Below are positions 56,301 through 64,000 of a DNA stretch of 64,000 bases, one piece after another (the first letter of the stretch is position 1; every line of letters starts with the position of its first letter). Below the pieces are notes generated by a model, which saw only the letters and a program-made list of their open reading frames with translations, searched no databases and was not told the origin of the DNA. The stretch lies in assembly GCF_023702715.1 (NCBI RefSeq), contig NZ_CP098480.1, positions 992,001 to 1,056,000 of the forward strand, given 5' to 3'. The stretch comes from Acinetobacter sp. C32I (GTDB lineage: Bacteria; Pseudomonadota; Gammaproteobacteria; Pseudomonadales; Moraxellaceae). Made by a program: the position numbers and the translations under genes.

Positions 56301-58298
56301 ATGGCTGAAAAATTATATTATTGGGCAGAAAATTTAGAGAACTATAGCTCTGATATTGATGAGGAGACTCCGTTTTCAATCGAAATTAAAAAATTAAACT
56401 TTTTCATTGGAAAAAACAACTCTGGTAAAAGTCGTTTTATTAGAAATTTATTTTCAGCTCCTAAGCATACAATACAAGACTTTTCCTTTCCTGATTTAAC
56501 TAATCATTTTTCTGATCTAAAGTCAGCTGTAGAAAAATACAAAGGAAGCACTATTTACATTGGAAGTGCAAGCTCTGGAGATAGCTATTATACTTTGTTA
56601 AAATTTATAAATGGAGTTCTTGACTTTCCGCTTTTCCCTAGAAGCAAATATAAAGAAAACTATTTAAATAATATAAAAAAAATATCTGATTCAAAAATTG
56701 ATTATACAAATATTTTAGAAGTAAAAACCAATGAAATTAAAAATTTTGTTAATAATTATGAAACTAAAATAAAATTTGAAAGTTCAAAATTTTATATACC
56801 TATACTTCGTGGTATGCGTCCAGTAACTGATGATGAAAACAAACAGCCCTATATCGAACGTGCTAAAAAAGATTATTTCCCTGAAAAAAAATCTACCACA
56901 GAGAAACCTGAAAAACCTAAATTTGGTTCACATAATATCGTTACAGGTGAATGTCTCTATTATGAATTAAAGGTTCATCTACTAGGTGAGCCAGAGCAGC
57001 GTGATCTAATTAAAAGTTATGAAGAAAAATTGAGTCAATATTTTTTTGATAATGAACATGTATCACTTATCCCTAAACATGATCAAGATGTTGTAAACAT
57101 TAAAATTGGTTCTGAAAAACAGTTTCCAATATCACAACTTGGTGATGGTTTACAACAAGCTATTATTTTAACTTATGAAGCTTTCATAAAAAATGTAGAT
57201 GAAAATGGTAACAAGCAGGTACATGCATTTTTTATCGAAGAGCCTGAGTTAAATATGCATGCAGGTATGGTTCGTCAACTCATGAATTTTTATCTAAATG
57301 AAACTAATCATTATTATTTTTTCACGACGCACTCAAATCACCTATTAGATATGGTTGATGAATCCGATGAAGTCATAATTCAGAAGTTTGTAAAGCAACC
57401 TATAGATGCTGATCGTAAAGAATTTGATTTCAAAATTTATCGCTGTGATAGAGATCATGAATTATTAAGCTCATTAGGTGTTAGACCATCATCTCTATAT
57501 TTAGCCAATTGTACAATTTGGGTTGAAGGCGTAACTGATCGCATGTATTTATCAAAATTAATGCAGAAATATATTCAAGTTCTTGGTAGTAGTTCTGATT
57601 CAAAAGATAAAAAAAATGCCGAGAGATATAAAAGTTTTATGCCTAATTTCCATTACGCATTTATTGAATATGCTGGTGGAAACATCACTCACTGGAGTTT
57701 TCTTGATGACTACCCAACAAAAGAGGAAGCTTTAGAGTTTTTACAGAATAGTAAAGGTTTGACAGCTAAAGCAATTACAAAGAATATTTTACTTTTAGCT
57801 GATGGTGATAATGAAGGTAAAGCGGAAAGACTTCTAGAGTGGCGAGATGAATTAAAAGAAAATGTATATACCCTACCTTGTAAAGAAATAGAGAATACAT
57901 TAACAGCATCAATAATCTACAAAGCTTGTTTAATTAAATTTATGGGAATCAAGAAAGCTTCTGCACAAATTACTTTAAGCTCCGATACACAAAATAAATT
58001 AACACAAAAGGGTTTTGCTAGAGATAAAGATAAATTTGATATTGAAAAACTAAATGCTTCAATCAATTTTATAAGTGCTGAAGGTATTGGAAAAATTATT
58101 GATGATACTATCCGCATAGATAATTCTGTTACATCCCCACCTCGTTTATTTTCAGATGCTTCAGGAACAATTGATGATAAAGTAAGTTTTTGTGAAATAT
58201 GTAAAGTATTAATGACATATGAAGATTGGGATCTTACTGAACCAGCAAAATCAGTTTGTGAAAAAATATTTAATCATATAACGACATGCAATACTTAA
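56301..58298 (+). CDS. OLD-family ATPase with TOPRIM nuclease domain (GajA-like)
   Basis: A 665-residue protein. The ABC-type ATPase half has Walker A GKNNSGKS near 37-44, a signature-like LGDGLQQAI near 280, Walker B FFIEEPELNMHAG near 312 and H-loop FFTTHSNHLLD near 343. The C-terminal TOPRIM half has Glu in TIWVEGVTDRMYL near 409 and the metal-binding DGDNEGKAE near 500. These are the features of OLD nucleases, including GajA of the Gabija defence system, which works with a UvrD-like helicase. Here the helicase gene lies 130 bp upstream, the reverse of the usual order. It is much more AT-rich than nearby chromosomal genes. Confidence 0.85.
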   Translation: MAEKLYYWAENLENYSSDIDEETPFSIEIKKLNFFIGKNNSGKSRFIRNLFSAPKHTIQDFSFPDLTNHFSDLKSAVEKYKGSTIYIGSASSGDSYYTLLKFINGVLDFPLFPRSKYKENYLNNIKKISDSKIDYTNILEVKTNEIKNFVNNYETKIKFESSKFYIPILRGMRPVTDDENKQPYIERAKKDYFPEKKSTTEKPEKPKFGSHNIVTGECLYYELKVHLLGEPEQRDLIKSYEEKLSQYFFDNEHVSLIPKHDQDVVNIKIGSEKQFPISQLGDGLQQAIILTYEAFIKNVDENGNKQVHAFFIEEPELNMHAGMVRQLMNFYLNETNHYYFFTTHSNHLLDMVDESDEVIIQKFVKQPIDADRKEFDFKIYRCDRDHELLSSLGVRPSSLYLANCTIWVEGVTDRMYLSKLMQKYIQVLGSSSDSKDKKNAERYKSFMPNFHYAFIEYAGGNITHWSFLDDYPTKEEALEFLQNSKGLTAKAITKNILLLADGDNEGKAERLLEWRDELKENVYTLPCKEIENTLTASIIYKACLIKFMGIKKASAQITLSSDTQNKLTQKGFARDKDKFDIEKLNASINFISAEGIGKIIDDTIRIDNSVTSPPRLFSDASGTIDDKVSFCEICKVLMTYEDWDLTEPAKSVCEKIFNHITTCNT

Positions 58299-58330
58299 AA
58301 CTGCCATCAACATTGAAAGTTAAAAAATGC

Positions 58331-58355
58331 AAAAGCCCTTTGTTGAAGGGCTTTT
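58331..58355 (+). terminator. Terminator after the OLD-type nuclease gene
   Basis: A 10-bp stem AAAAGCCCTT / AAGGGCTTTT with a 5-nt loop, 32 nt after the stop. Confidence 0.75.
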
Positions 58356-58396
58356 ACTTATATACGATCTGAAAAATAAAAAATTGGAGAAATAGA

Positions 58397-58645
58397 ATGC
58401 TCTACCCGTGTTTATGCTGTGGCTACTTAACCAGAGACGAACCATCTAACGGTGATTATATTATCTGCTCTGTATGCTTCTGGGAGGATGATCCTGTACA
58501 AGCAGAAGACCATGATTCCGCTGGCGGTGCAAACGTACCTTCACTAAACCAAGCTCGTGAAAACTTTAAAAAATATGGGGCAATGGAGGAGCGATTTGTT
58601 AAGGACGTTAGAAAGCCGAGGGATGAAGAGATTCCAAATAATTAA
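58397..58645 (+). CDS. CPCC-family cysteine-rich protein
   Basis: An 82-residue protein with N-terminal PCLCCGY and a second pair CSVCFWEDDP, forming a likely zinc-binding knuckle, then an acidic helical tail with ARENFKKYGA. This matches the small Cys-rich CPCC family often found near immunity or defence genes. GGAG lies 7 nt upstream of the start. Its role is unknown. Confidence 0.8.
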   Translation: MLYPCLCCGYLTRDEPSNGDYIICSVCFWEDDPVQAEDHDSAGGANVPSLNQARENFKKYGAMEERFVKDVRKPRDEEIPNN

Positions 58646-58805
58646 GGCGTCTCAAATTGTTTTTAAGATAGTGAGTTTATGCTACAGCAACCATCCATCG
58701 CTATCTTCACTCATAGCCTCAGCATTAAGACGTATGCAATTGATTATGTAATGCAATAATGCTAGATATAGTTCTCTAATAATTACAAAATAATAGGTAA
58801 TAAAA

Positions 58806-59597
58806 ATGGTTAGAAAAGTTATATCTGTAAATAAAGTGTATGTAGATTTTACGCAAAGCAGTGGGGATACACCACCTTCAGCCGTAATTAGTGCAAAGGG
58901 TAAAGTACCATCTAGTGGTTGGTCTAATGCTGAATTAGGGCCTTGGTATTATATTAAAGAACCAGAGGACGGCATTCTTGATATAGATTTTTATGCTACT
59001 GAACCATCAAAGGATGCCTTAGTCTTTGCACATCACGATGGAGTAGATATTTTTGCTACTCCGTTAGTAATTGATCTTCCAAGTTGGGTCAAGGGGGTTA
59101 GAATCCATGCCTCTACCAATGCTCTAGTTAAGCTGTTTGATAAGAATAAATCAGTTTTATCTGGTGGTGCAGATTCATTTCCATGGAGTATCAAGACATT
59201 CGGCCCCATAGACGGATTTCCTTGGTCTCGGAAAGAAAATCAGAATGTTGGTAAAAAATTAACTGATGGAGAAGTTGATTGGTCTGCTTGGTATAACAAT
59301 CAACCTGGCCCTAATTTTTCACCAAGCTTACACATCAAAGCCGAAGTTGACGTAGGAAATGAATCGGATGAAGCAACGCTTGAGTTTTCACATTTAGAAA
59401 AGAAAATACCACCAAATTTAGTTTTAACAGTTGTACCGCGGTACTTATTCATTCCTCGACCTTCTGGTGAAACCATAATTACTTTACATTATTCTTGTCC
59501 TAAGCCACTACCTGATGGCGTAGACAGTATAATAATCAACTATCCTGATGGCACATCCACAGTTATTGATAAAAATGATATTGAAAGCACTTCTTAG
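58806..59597 (+). CDS. Unrecognised beta-rich protein
   Basis: A 263-residue protein with no signal peptide or membrane segment. It is beta-rich and contains many Asp, Pro and Trp residues (for example SSGWSNAELGPWYYIKEPED and DGFPWSRKEN). I do not recognise the family. It lies alone between the CPCC gene and the phage lysis block, with a hairpin after it. The composition is compatible with an accessory or virion-surface protein. Confidence 0.6.
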   Translation: MVRKVISVNKVYVDFTQSSGDTPPSAVISAKGKVPSSGWSNAELGPWYYIKEPEDGILDIDFYATEPSKDALVFAHHDGVDIFATPLVIDLPSWVKGVRIHASTNALVKLFDKNKSVLSGGADSFPWSIKTFGPIDGFPWSRKENQNVGKKLTDGEVDWSAWYNNQPGPNFSPSLHIKAEVDVGNESDEATLEFSHLEKKIPPNLVLTVVPRYLFIPRPSGETIITLHYSCPKPLPDGVDSIIINYPDGTSTVIDKNDIESTS

Positions 59598-59627
59598 CAA
59601 CTGAAACTTCTTTAAATATTCTGAATG

Positions 59628-59663
59628 ATACCGCTCATCTTCCTTTTGGATAATGAGCGGTAT
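59628..59663 (+). terminator. Terminator-like hairpin after the beta-rich protein gene
   Basis: An 11-bp perfect stem ATACCGCTCAT / ATGAGCGGTAT with a 14-nt loop, 31 nt beyond the stop. The U-run is weak. Confidence 0.55.
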
Positions 59664-59723
59664 TAGTTTGAATTACTTTATAAAAAGGTTTGGTTGTATT
59701 CTATAGCTTCGAAATAAGTACGT

Positions 59724-59897
59724 TTAAGGTTTTGTGGTCGTGGTTCCACCAGCTGTATCAGATGGATTAGTAGATGGTTCAGACGGTGTTTCCTTTGGAC
59801 CACTTGCGCCGCCCGGTTCTGGACTTTGAGCGGCTTCCTCAGTACTAGCTTCCCGCCCTTTTATTTCTTTATCACCTTGTTCATTGTTCTTTGGCAT
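59724..59897 (-). CDS. Small disordered acidic protein
   Basis: A 57-residue protein starting at MPKNNEQGDKE (59897; GGAG lies 6 nt upstream, an ATG 12 nt earlier is less likely). It is rich in E, G, P, S and T, with a Thr run at the end, and has no hydrophobic core, so it is probably disordered. The family is unknown. It lies next to the endolysin gene on the same strand. Confidence 0.5.
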   Translation of the reverse strand: MPKNNEQGDKEIKGREASTEEAAQSPEPGGASGPKETPSEPSTNPSDTAGGTTTTKP

Positions 59898-60010
59898 ATT
59901 GAACTCCATTATATTTTAAATAATAAATTTATAAAAATTATGCTATTAAAAGAATTTAGATAGTTGGTTCTTATTCTTTCACAATATTTATTAGCACCTA
60001 CATATTAATA

Positions 60011-60568
60011 TCACTTTTTTAAGAACAACTCACGCTCTGCAGCACGGCGGCGAACAAGTCCTTTCATTACCTTGCCACCGCCTTTATTCCAGACTTTAAA
60101 CTGTTCAGCAGCACCCATAAAATCACCAGCATTCAATTTTTTCAACAAAGTTGAATCCTTAAATGCTTGCTCCCCAATGTTGTAAGTTAGACTAACCAAT
60201 GCATCAAACTGATTTTGATTTATTGTCACTTTTACAACTTGGTTAACTGCAGCCTCAAAGCGCCTCAAATCATGTTGGAAAAAGGACATTGCTTGGGCTT
60301 TAGTACAAGTATCTCCTCTTTTCACTCTTATTCCATTAGGATAAACCGTGGTGCCGTAGCCGATCGTCCAGACACCAACACCGTCGTCATAGGCAGTAAG
60401 CACTAGATCTTCGAAGCTGATAATTAAGTTGATACCTACTTGACTGGTTTTCATTGCTTGATTGGGATTTAGTTGATCTGCAACTTTGTTCAAGTTATCG
60501 ACTTGGGTCTGTGTAAGCTTACCACCCGCTAGGACACGTGCAGCATCAAAAAAAGGTTTTCTATCCAT
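60011..60568 (-). CDS. Phage endolysin, T4-type lysozyme family (GH24)
   Basis: A 185-residue protein. A short helical N-extension (about 1-40) precedes the GH24 core with the catalytic Glu in IISFEDLVLTAYDD and the downstream GVGVWTIGYGTT containing the Thr of the triad. QFDALVSLTYNIG is also typical. AGAGGA lies upstream of the start. It cuts peptidoglycan at lysis. The N-extension may anchor or regulate it. No signal peptide is seen, so it relies on the holin-like proteins upstream. Confidence 0.92.
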   Translation of the reverse strand: MDRKPFFDAARVLAGGKLTQTQVDNLNKVADQLNPNQAMKTSQVGINLIISFEDLVLTAYDDGVGVWTIGYGTTVYPNGIRVKRGDTCTKAQAMSFFQHDLRRFEAAVNQVVKVTINQNQFDALVSLTYNIGEQAFKDSTLLKKLNAGDFMGAAEQFKVWNKGGGKVMKGLVRRRAAERELFLKK

Positions 60569-60593
60569 TTTGCTTTCCTCTAGGCAATAAAAA

Positions 60594-60610
60594 AGCGCCC
60601 AATGGGCGCT
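60594..60610 (-). terminator. Terminator of the secreted-protein gene
   Basis: A 7-bp GC-rich stem AGCGCCC / GGGCGCT with 3-nt loop, U-run on the minus strand, between the secreted-protein and endolysin genes. Confidence 0.7.
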
Positions 60611-60658
60611 ATATAAAGTTATGGTATTAAAAATATCAGCACTTGGCTGGTTTTAAAG

Positions 60659-61468
60659 TCAAATTGTTGTTCCACAAATATCTGTTGTTCCAGATGGGTA
60701 ACTTAAGGTCATGCTTGCTGCATCAGTAATCAACTCAACGCCTACATTTTGATTGATAATTGAATCATTAGAATCAATTCGGTTTTGAGTAGAGCTAATA
60801 AAAAAACCTATATTTTTTAAAGTCTTTTCATAGTTCAGTACTATTCCTTTATTTACGCCATTAACAATTAAACCAAGCTCTTTGGTTGTTTGATTTAAAT
60901 AGACTCCGACTCTGAAGTTATTGCCTACAGGTAATACAACTGGGGAAGGAGTTAAGCTTACTAATGGATTGATAGGTTGTGGAAATCCATTCACTAGATT
61001 ATATGATCCTCCTCTTAACATCCCACTAAATCTTGCAGATTCGGGATATGAAGAGACTCCATTGTAACCACTATGCAGCCACAACATACCTGACAACATA
61101 CTGTTATTAGTAGTATCTTGACCATAGAAAGCAATTTGTGCATCCAGTTCCCCATCATTTAAAGGTTTTGTTGATGCAAAACTGTTTATCTTAAATTCAA
61201 ATGCAATTGTGCCATTATTTGATACTAATTTATCCCCGACAACCAATCCATTTAAAAAATTAGCTGCCATTTGCTGCGAACTATCAATAAATTTTAATTT
61301 ATATGGAGTAATTGGCGAACTGCCTGATTGTGATTGTTGAGCTATAAAAGGGATACCCCCTAAACTTGAAATTTGGCTGTTAGTAGCATCAAGATTATAA
61401 GTACAGGCGGCCAAAGCACTTCCCATAGTGCTCATACTGATTAATGTACCAATTATTAATTTTTTCAC
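60659..61468 (-). CDS. Secreted protein of unknown function in the lysis block
   Basis: A 269-residue protein with a GTG start behind AGGTG and a clear Sec signal peptide (KKLIIGTLISMSTMGSALA, cleavage near residue 20). The mature part is beta-rich with a single Cys near the start and one near the end (CTYNLD and DICGTTI), which may form a disulphide. I do not recognise it. It has its own terminator and lies between holin-like and endolysin genes, the usual place for a lysogenic-conversion gene that changes the host surface. Confidence 0.65.
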   Translation of the reverse strand: MKKLIIGTLISMSTMGSALAACTYNLDATNSQISSLGGIPFIAQQSQSGSSPITPYKLKFIDSSQQMAANFLNGLVVGDKLVSNNGTIAFEFKINSFASTKPLNDGELDAQIAFYGQDTTNNSMLSGMLWLHSGYNGVSSYPESARFSGMLRGGSYNLVNGFPQPINPLVSLTPSPVVLPVGNNFRVGVYLNQTTKELGLIVNGVNKGIVLNYEKTLKNIGFFISSTQNRIDSNDSIINQNVGVELITDAASMTLSYPSGTTDICGTTI

Positions 61469-61758
61469 TTATTTCACCTTTTTATAATTGAACGTTTAGT
61501 ATAAATAGACATTTATAAATTATTGCTAAATCAGATGAATGGAAATAAACAAAAGTACCCTAAGGTGCTTTTTTTCTACTCACCCTTGTTTACATATTGG
61601 CCTTAAACGCTATTCTGTAGTACTTGAACAACTCCTTTATTTTTACATTAGATTTTTGTGAAATACAGAGAGTTGAAGTCAAATAATTAGTTTACATATG
61701 ATAAGAAACTTGATTAGAGCAAAGCCGCCCAAAAGCGGCCATTTATTAATTACAAGAT
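61469..61758. other. 290-bp AT-rich gap in the lysis block
   Basis: No frame of note. A short hairpin AAAGTACC / GGTGCTTTTTTT at about 61552-61575 looks like a plus-strand terminator, and a GCCGC / GCGGC hairpin near 61725-61740 may end the holin-like transcript on the minus strand. Otherwise nothing is recognised. Confidence 0.4.
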
Positions 61759-61965
61759 TTAAATATCTTTTTTCTTTTCTTGCTCAGAACTACCGAAGTA
61801 GAAACCACAAGCGGTTGTCATTGCCCCTGCAATAAAACCCAAAGCCGTGTTTATTAAGTTGCTGTTTTCTCGTGGCATATCGACAAAGAATAATGCAATT
61901 ACCAGGACAAACATCAATGCAACCAAGGCAAAGGCCAAATATGCTCGAGTCTTTTCACTTGTCAT
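61759..61965 (-). CDS. Small holin-like membrane protein
   Basis: A 68-residue protein with two membrane segments (about 9-30 and 40-60), short loop with acidic residues and a charged Lys/Glu tail (SSEQEKKKD). The start at 61965 follows GGAG; a TTG directly before it is less likely. Size, topology and position next to another small membrane protein and the endolysin suggest a holin or antiholin. Confidence 0.65.
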   Translation of the reverse strand: MTSEKTRAYLAFALVALMFVLVIALFFVDMPRENSNLINTALGFIAGAMTTACGFYFGSSEQEKKKDI

Positions 61966-62236
61966 CAAAATCTCCTTTTAGCCGTTCTTTGGTTTGCTCA
62001 TACTGCTTCTTACGCAATTCGTGGATCTCTTGAGCCCGCTTATCTTCACGGCGTTTGAAGTACAACGTCGTGAAAAAAGAGATCACACCAATAAAGACAG
62101 AAAACCATACTGCCCAATCAATATTTGCTGCATACGCTGCCACTGATGCCCCCGCTGATATATAAGATACTTTTGGCGCTGTTGCTGCGGCTGTACTTGC
62201 AGCAGCTTCAACCGCATTTGCTGCTTGTTCTTGCAT
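61955..62236 (-). CDS. Small membrane protein, candidate holin/pinholin partner
   Basis: A 93-residue protein starting at MQEQAANAVEA (62236; GGAG lies 7 nt upstream). An Ala-rich N-terminus leads to one clear membrane segment (about 42-62, WFSVFIGVISFFTTLYF) and a strongly charged cytoplasmic tail (KRREDKRAQEIHELRKKQYE). It overlaps the next small membrane gene by 11 bases, so they are a pair. Likely the second half of the lysis-timing system. Confidence 0.65.
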   Translation of the reverse strand: MQEQAANAVEAAASTAAATAPKVSYISAGASVAAYAANIDWAVWFSVFIGVISFFTTLYFKRREDKRAQEIHELRKKQYEQTKERLKGDFDDK

Positions 62237-62256
62237 TTCCTGTCTCCAGAAATGAG

Positions 62257-62280
62257 AAAAGCCCATATTTCAGGGCTTTT
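62257..62280 (-). terminator. Terminator after the tail protein gene
   Basis: An 8-bp stem AAAAGCCC / GGGCTTTT with an 8-nt loop, between the tail-protein stop and the holin-like gene on the minus strand. Confidence 0.65.
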
Positions 62281-62295
62281 AAATAAATTAGGACT

Positions 62296-64000
62296 TTAAA
62301 CAACTGTATAATCGATAGCTGTCTTGACTATGGCTGTAGTCATTTTTCCATTTTTATGAAACACAATCGTAGAATCAAAAGTACCTTGTAGTGTTGGGGC
62401 TTGCCAAGCATAACCGCCGCGCCATTTATACTTTTCACCCATTTGTAATTCTGCTCTAATTCCACCCGCAACAGCAGCATGATAAAACTTGGTATTTGTT
62501 GTAAACCCTCCCCGAATGTATGGTGCATTACCACTCACATATCGGCCATCGCCAGCTTCATATTCCCGATCCATCCAAGCTACAAACTGACCGTTTACTG
62601 AATGCTGTAAAATCAAGGCCCATACTTTTGGGTACTGCGTTTTGATGCCGCTGTTGGTACTATTATCAAAAGGTACACGTGTTGCAAATTGGCCATCCAA
62701 ATACAGCATACTTTCCTGATAGCCGACCGATACAGTTTGTGGACCATTGTCTGTTCTAACTGAGATCTGCTCATATGCTTTTACCTCTGAACTAATTTCC
62801 ATAGATCCACAGTAAATATCAACCGCAAACGACTGGCTCAATACATAACGCGAAGGGAAATTTTCTGGGTCAACGGTTCCGGTTGTATTGAATGCCGTAA
62901 GCTCATTTACGATCTGTACTGAAACCTTTTCTGCATTACCACCAAAGGCTTCACCCATTTTCATCGGTTGGCCGTCAGCTAAAATTTGGTAATGAATATT
63001 ACGGGCCGTATTACCACCACCCGCGCTACCATCTGCTCCATGATTGCCGCCCGTGTAAATTTGACTTTTCCCATCACCATCATTGACAGCCTCAACGACT
63101 AGAGGCGGCAACCAATCTGTACTTGCTGAATTGACGTTAATCCACTGTGCTGTATTGCGGTCACCAAATGGAGCACGATCAAGGCTAATAAGATTTGGCA
63201 AACTGTTATAACCATTCGGCCCAAAACTTAAACGATATAGATATTGTCCAGACTGCCAAATTAAACGCAACCGGCCTGCCTCTGTGCATGTATAGGATAA
63301 CGCGGTCAAAGATGTCGCACCTGACGGCATAGGCTTACTGTACTCGTACCGAGAAGGATCAATAATCCATGAATATCCCGCACTACCACTATTCAACATT
63401 GAAATATATTGACCGTACGGCAACAACTTATCAGTATCCATCGTAATCAATAATTCAACATCACTGCGCGGTGAAGTTAAGCGAATTGTTTGAATACCGC
63501 CCCGAGTAATATCAGGCGCCGCATCGGTATATGAAATAATCCGAGTTGCTGCCGAATTAGTACCATAATCTGCCGCTACCTGTTCTTCGATAATCCAGCC
63601 ATCTGCAGCACCAGGTAACAACGTAGTACCATTCTTAAAATATCGAATGCCATAATAGTAACCTTGTCGCGCATTAATTACTTTTACATCGAGCAAAACA
63701 TCAAGTAAAAATGAGTTCGGATTACTAGTTTCTGCGTTACGTGCTATACGCTTATTTGGGAAATTCTTGCCCTGATTGATTGTCAAAGCATTTTCAATTA
63801 ATGGCTGCTGATATGTATATTTTGACGGATCAATAATATGAGAATAGCCAGCATTTGAAACACTATTCATTCTTACAAATTCACCGAATGGCGGGAATTT
63901 TGCAGGATCAACAGTTATATAAACTCGAAGACTCGGAACGATAATACTATCGAAAACAACTGTCTGAATGCCCTTTGTCCGATCCAATGCCACTGTATAC
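62296..64000 (-). CDS. Phage tail protein with internal repeats (5' end outside window)
   Basis: The frame is open to the window edge (no stop before residue 1 of the visible part), so the N-terminus is missing; about 568 codons are seen. Two repeats of about 158-residue spacing share GIQT, then AGYSHIIDPSKYTY / AGYSWIIDPSRYEY. The C-terminal part has GGNHGADGSAGGGNTAR and beta-rich sequence. These features fit a tail-fibre or tail-tip protein that binds the host. It is followed by holin-like genes, as in many siphophages. Confidence 0.75.
   Translation of the reverse strand, partial: YTVALDRTKGIQTVVFDSIIVPSLRVYITVDPAKFPPFGEFVRMNSVSNAGYSHIIDPSKYTYQQPLIENALTINQGKNFPNKRIARNAETSNPNSFLLDVLLDVKVINARQGYYYGIRYFKNGTTLLPGAADGWIIEEQVAADYGTNSAATRIISYTDAAPDITRGGIQTIRLTSPRSDVELLITMDTDKLLPYGQYISMLNSGSAGYSWIIDPSRYEYSKPMPSGATSLTALSYTCTEAGRLRLIWQSGQYLYRLSFGPNGYNSLPNLISLDRAPFGDRNTAQWINVNSASTDWLPPLVVEAVNDGDGKSQIYTGGNHGADGSAGGGNTARNIHYQILADGQPMKMGEAFGGNAEKVSVQIVNELTAFNTTGTVDPENFPSRYVLSQSFAVDIYCGSMEISSEVKAYEQISVRTDNGPQTVSVGYQESMLYLDGQFATRVPFDNSTNSGIKTQYPKVWALILQHSVNGQFVAWMDREYEAGDGRYVSGNAPYIRGGFTTNTKFYHAAVAGGIRAELQMGEKYKWRGGYAWQAPTLQGTFDSTIVFHKNGKMTTAIVKTAIDYTVV

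Larger units (their letters stand above)
50868..64000. mobile_element. Prophage arm (continues past the right edge)
   Basis: Phage-type content: antirepressor with KilAC-like C-domain, two ribbon-helix-helix repressors with a multi-operator, endolysin, two holin-like membrane proteins and a tail protein. Unrelated cargo lies between the immunity and lysis blocks. The left boundary falls between about 50620 and 50868, after the UDG-family gene, but no att repeat or tRNA gene was seen. The other end lies outside the window, so the exact limits are unknown. Confidence 0.8.

Overview
The window looks like a low-GC chromosome segment from a gammaproteobacterium, most likely an Acinetobacter or close Moraxellaceae relative. 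This is inferred from gene content (CueR-controlled copA/copZ, urea carboxylase plus allophanate hydrolase, frmR/frmA, an OsmC-YcaO fusion) and codon use. No rRNA, tRNA, CRISPR array or insertion sequence was seen. 

Region 1-20.9 kb is largely about copper and envelope stress. A truncated FAD-dependent oxidoreductase is translationally coupled to a fatty-acid desaturase. A divergent RiPP-metallophore locus follows: a secreted precursor with six D/E-x-K-C-G motifs (hvfA), an MNIO/DUF692 maturase (hvfB), its partner (hvfC), an ECF sigma factor and a small zinc-finger anti-sigma. A DoxX-family gene (hvfX) is read the other way. Both transcripts start from promoter-like elements of identical 29-nt layout. 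A CusRS/CopRS-type two-component system comes next, then a 49-residue secreted peptide preceded by a near-perfect Cus box. After a peptidase, an amidase, two regulators and a Baeyer-Villiger-type monooxygenase, a CueR regulon appears: copA-cueR, copZ, and a DUF305 protein with an ISC-type ferredoxin, with three MerR-family promoters having 19-bp spacers. 

Region 20.9-35.3 kb holds a LysR/EamA pair, an ArsR/SRPBCC pair and a 7.7-kb same-strand operon (EmrA-like, EmrB-like, unknown/GNAT-like protein, GH3-type adenylating enzyme, TolC, tandem-GNAT protein). That operon reads as a make-and-export unit for an unknown amide or acyl metabolite. Then come a BASS transporter, a PanE-like reductase and a damaged-looking paralogue of the copper response regulator. 

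Region 35.4-50.6 kb is metabolic: Hsp31/HchA, an AraC regulator with a quinone oxidoreductase, an orphan Imm26-type immunity gene, a GntR regulator with urea carboxylase and allophanate hydrolase, a ModE-like DNA-binding protein, frmA and frmR with a palindromic operator, a phospholipase-D/cardiolipin-synthase lipoprotein, a methyltransferase and a uracil-DNA-glycosylase-family protein. 

From about 50.8 kb to the right edge the DNA is a prophage arm. It has an antirepressor and two ribbon-helix-helix proteins around a triple CCCCATTTTGGGG operator, resembling the P22 immI layout. Cargo follows, including a NERD-domain UvrD-like helicase followed by an OLD-type ATPase/TOPRIM nuclease (a possible Gabija-like defence pair in unusual gene order). 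Endolysin, a secreted protein, two holin-like membrane proteins and a tail protein cut by the window edge complete it.
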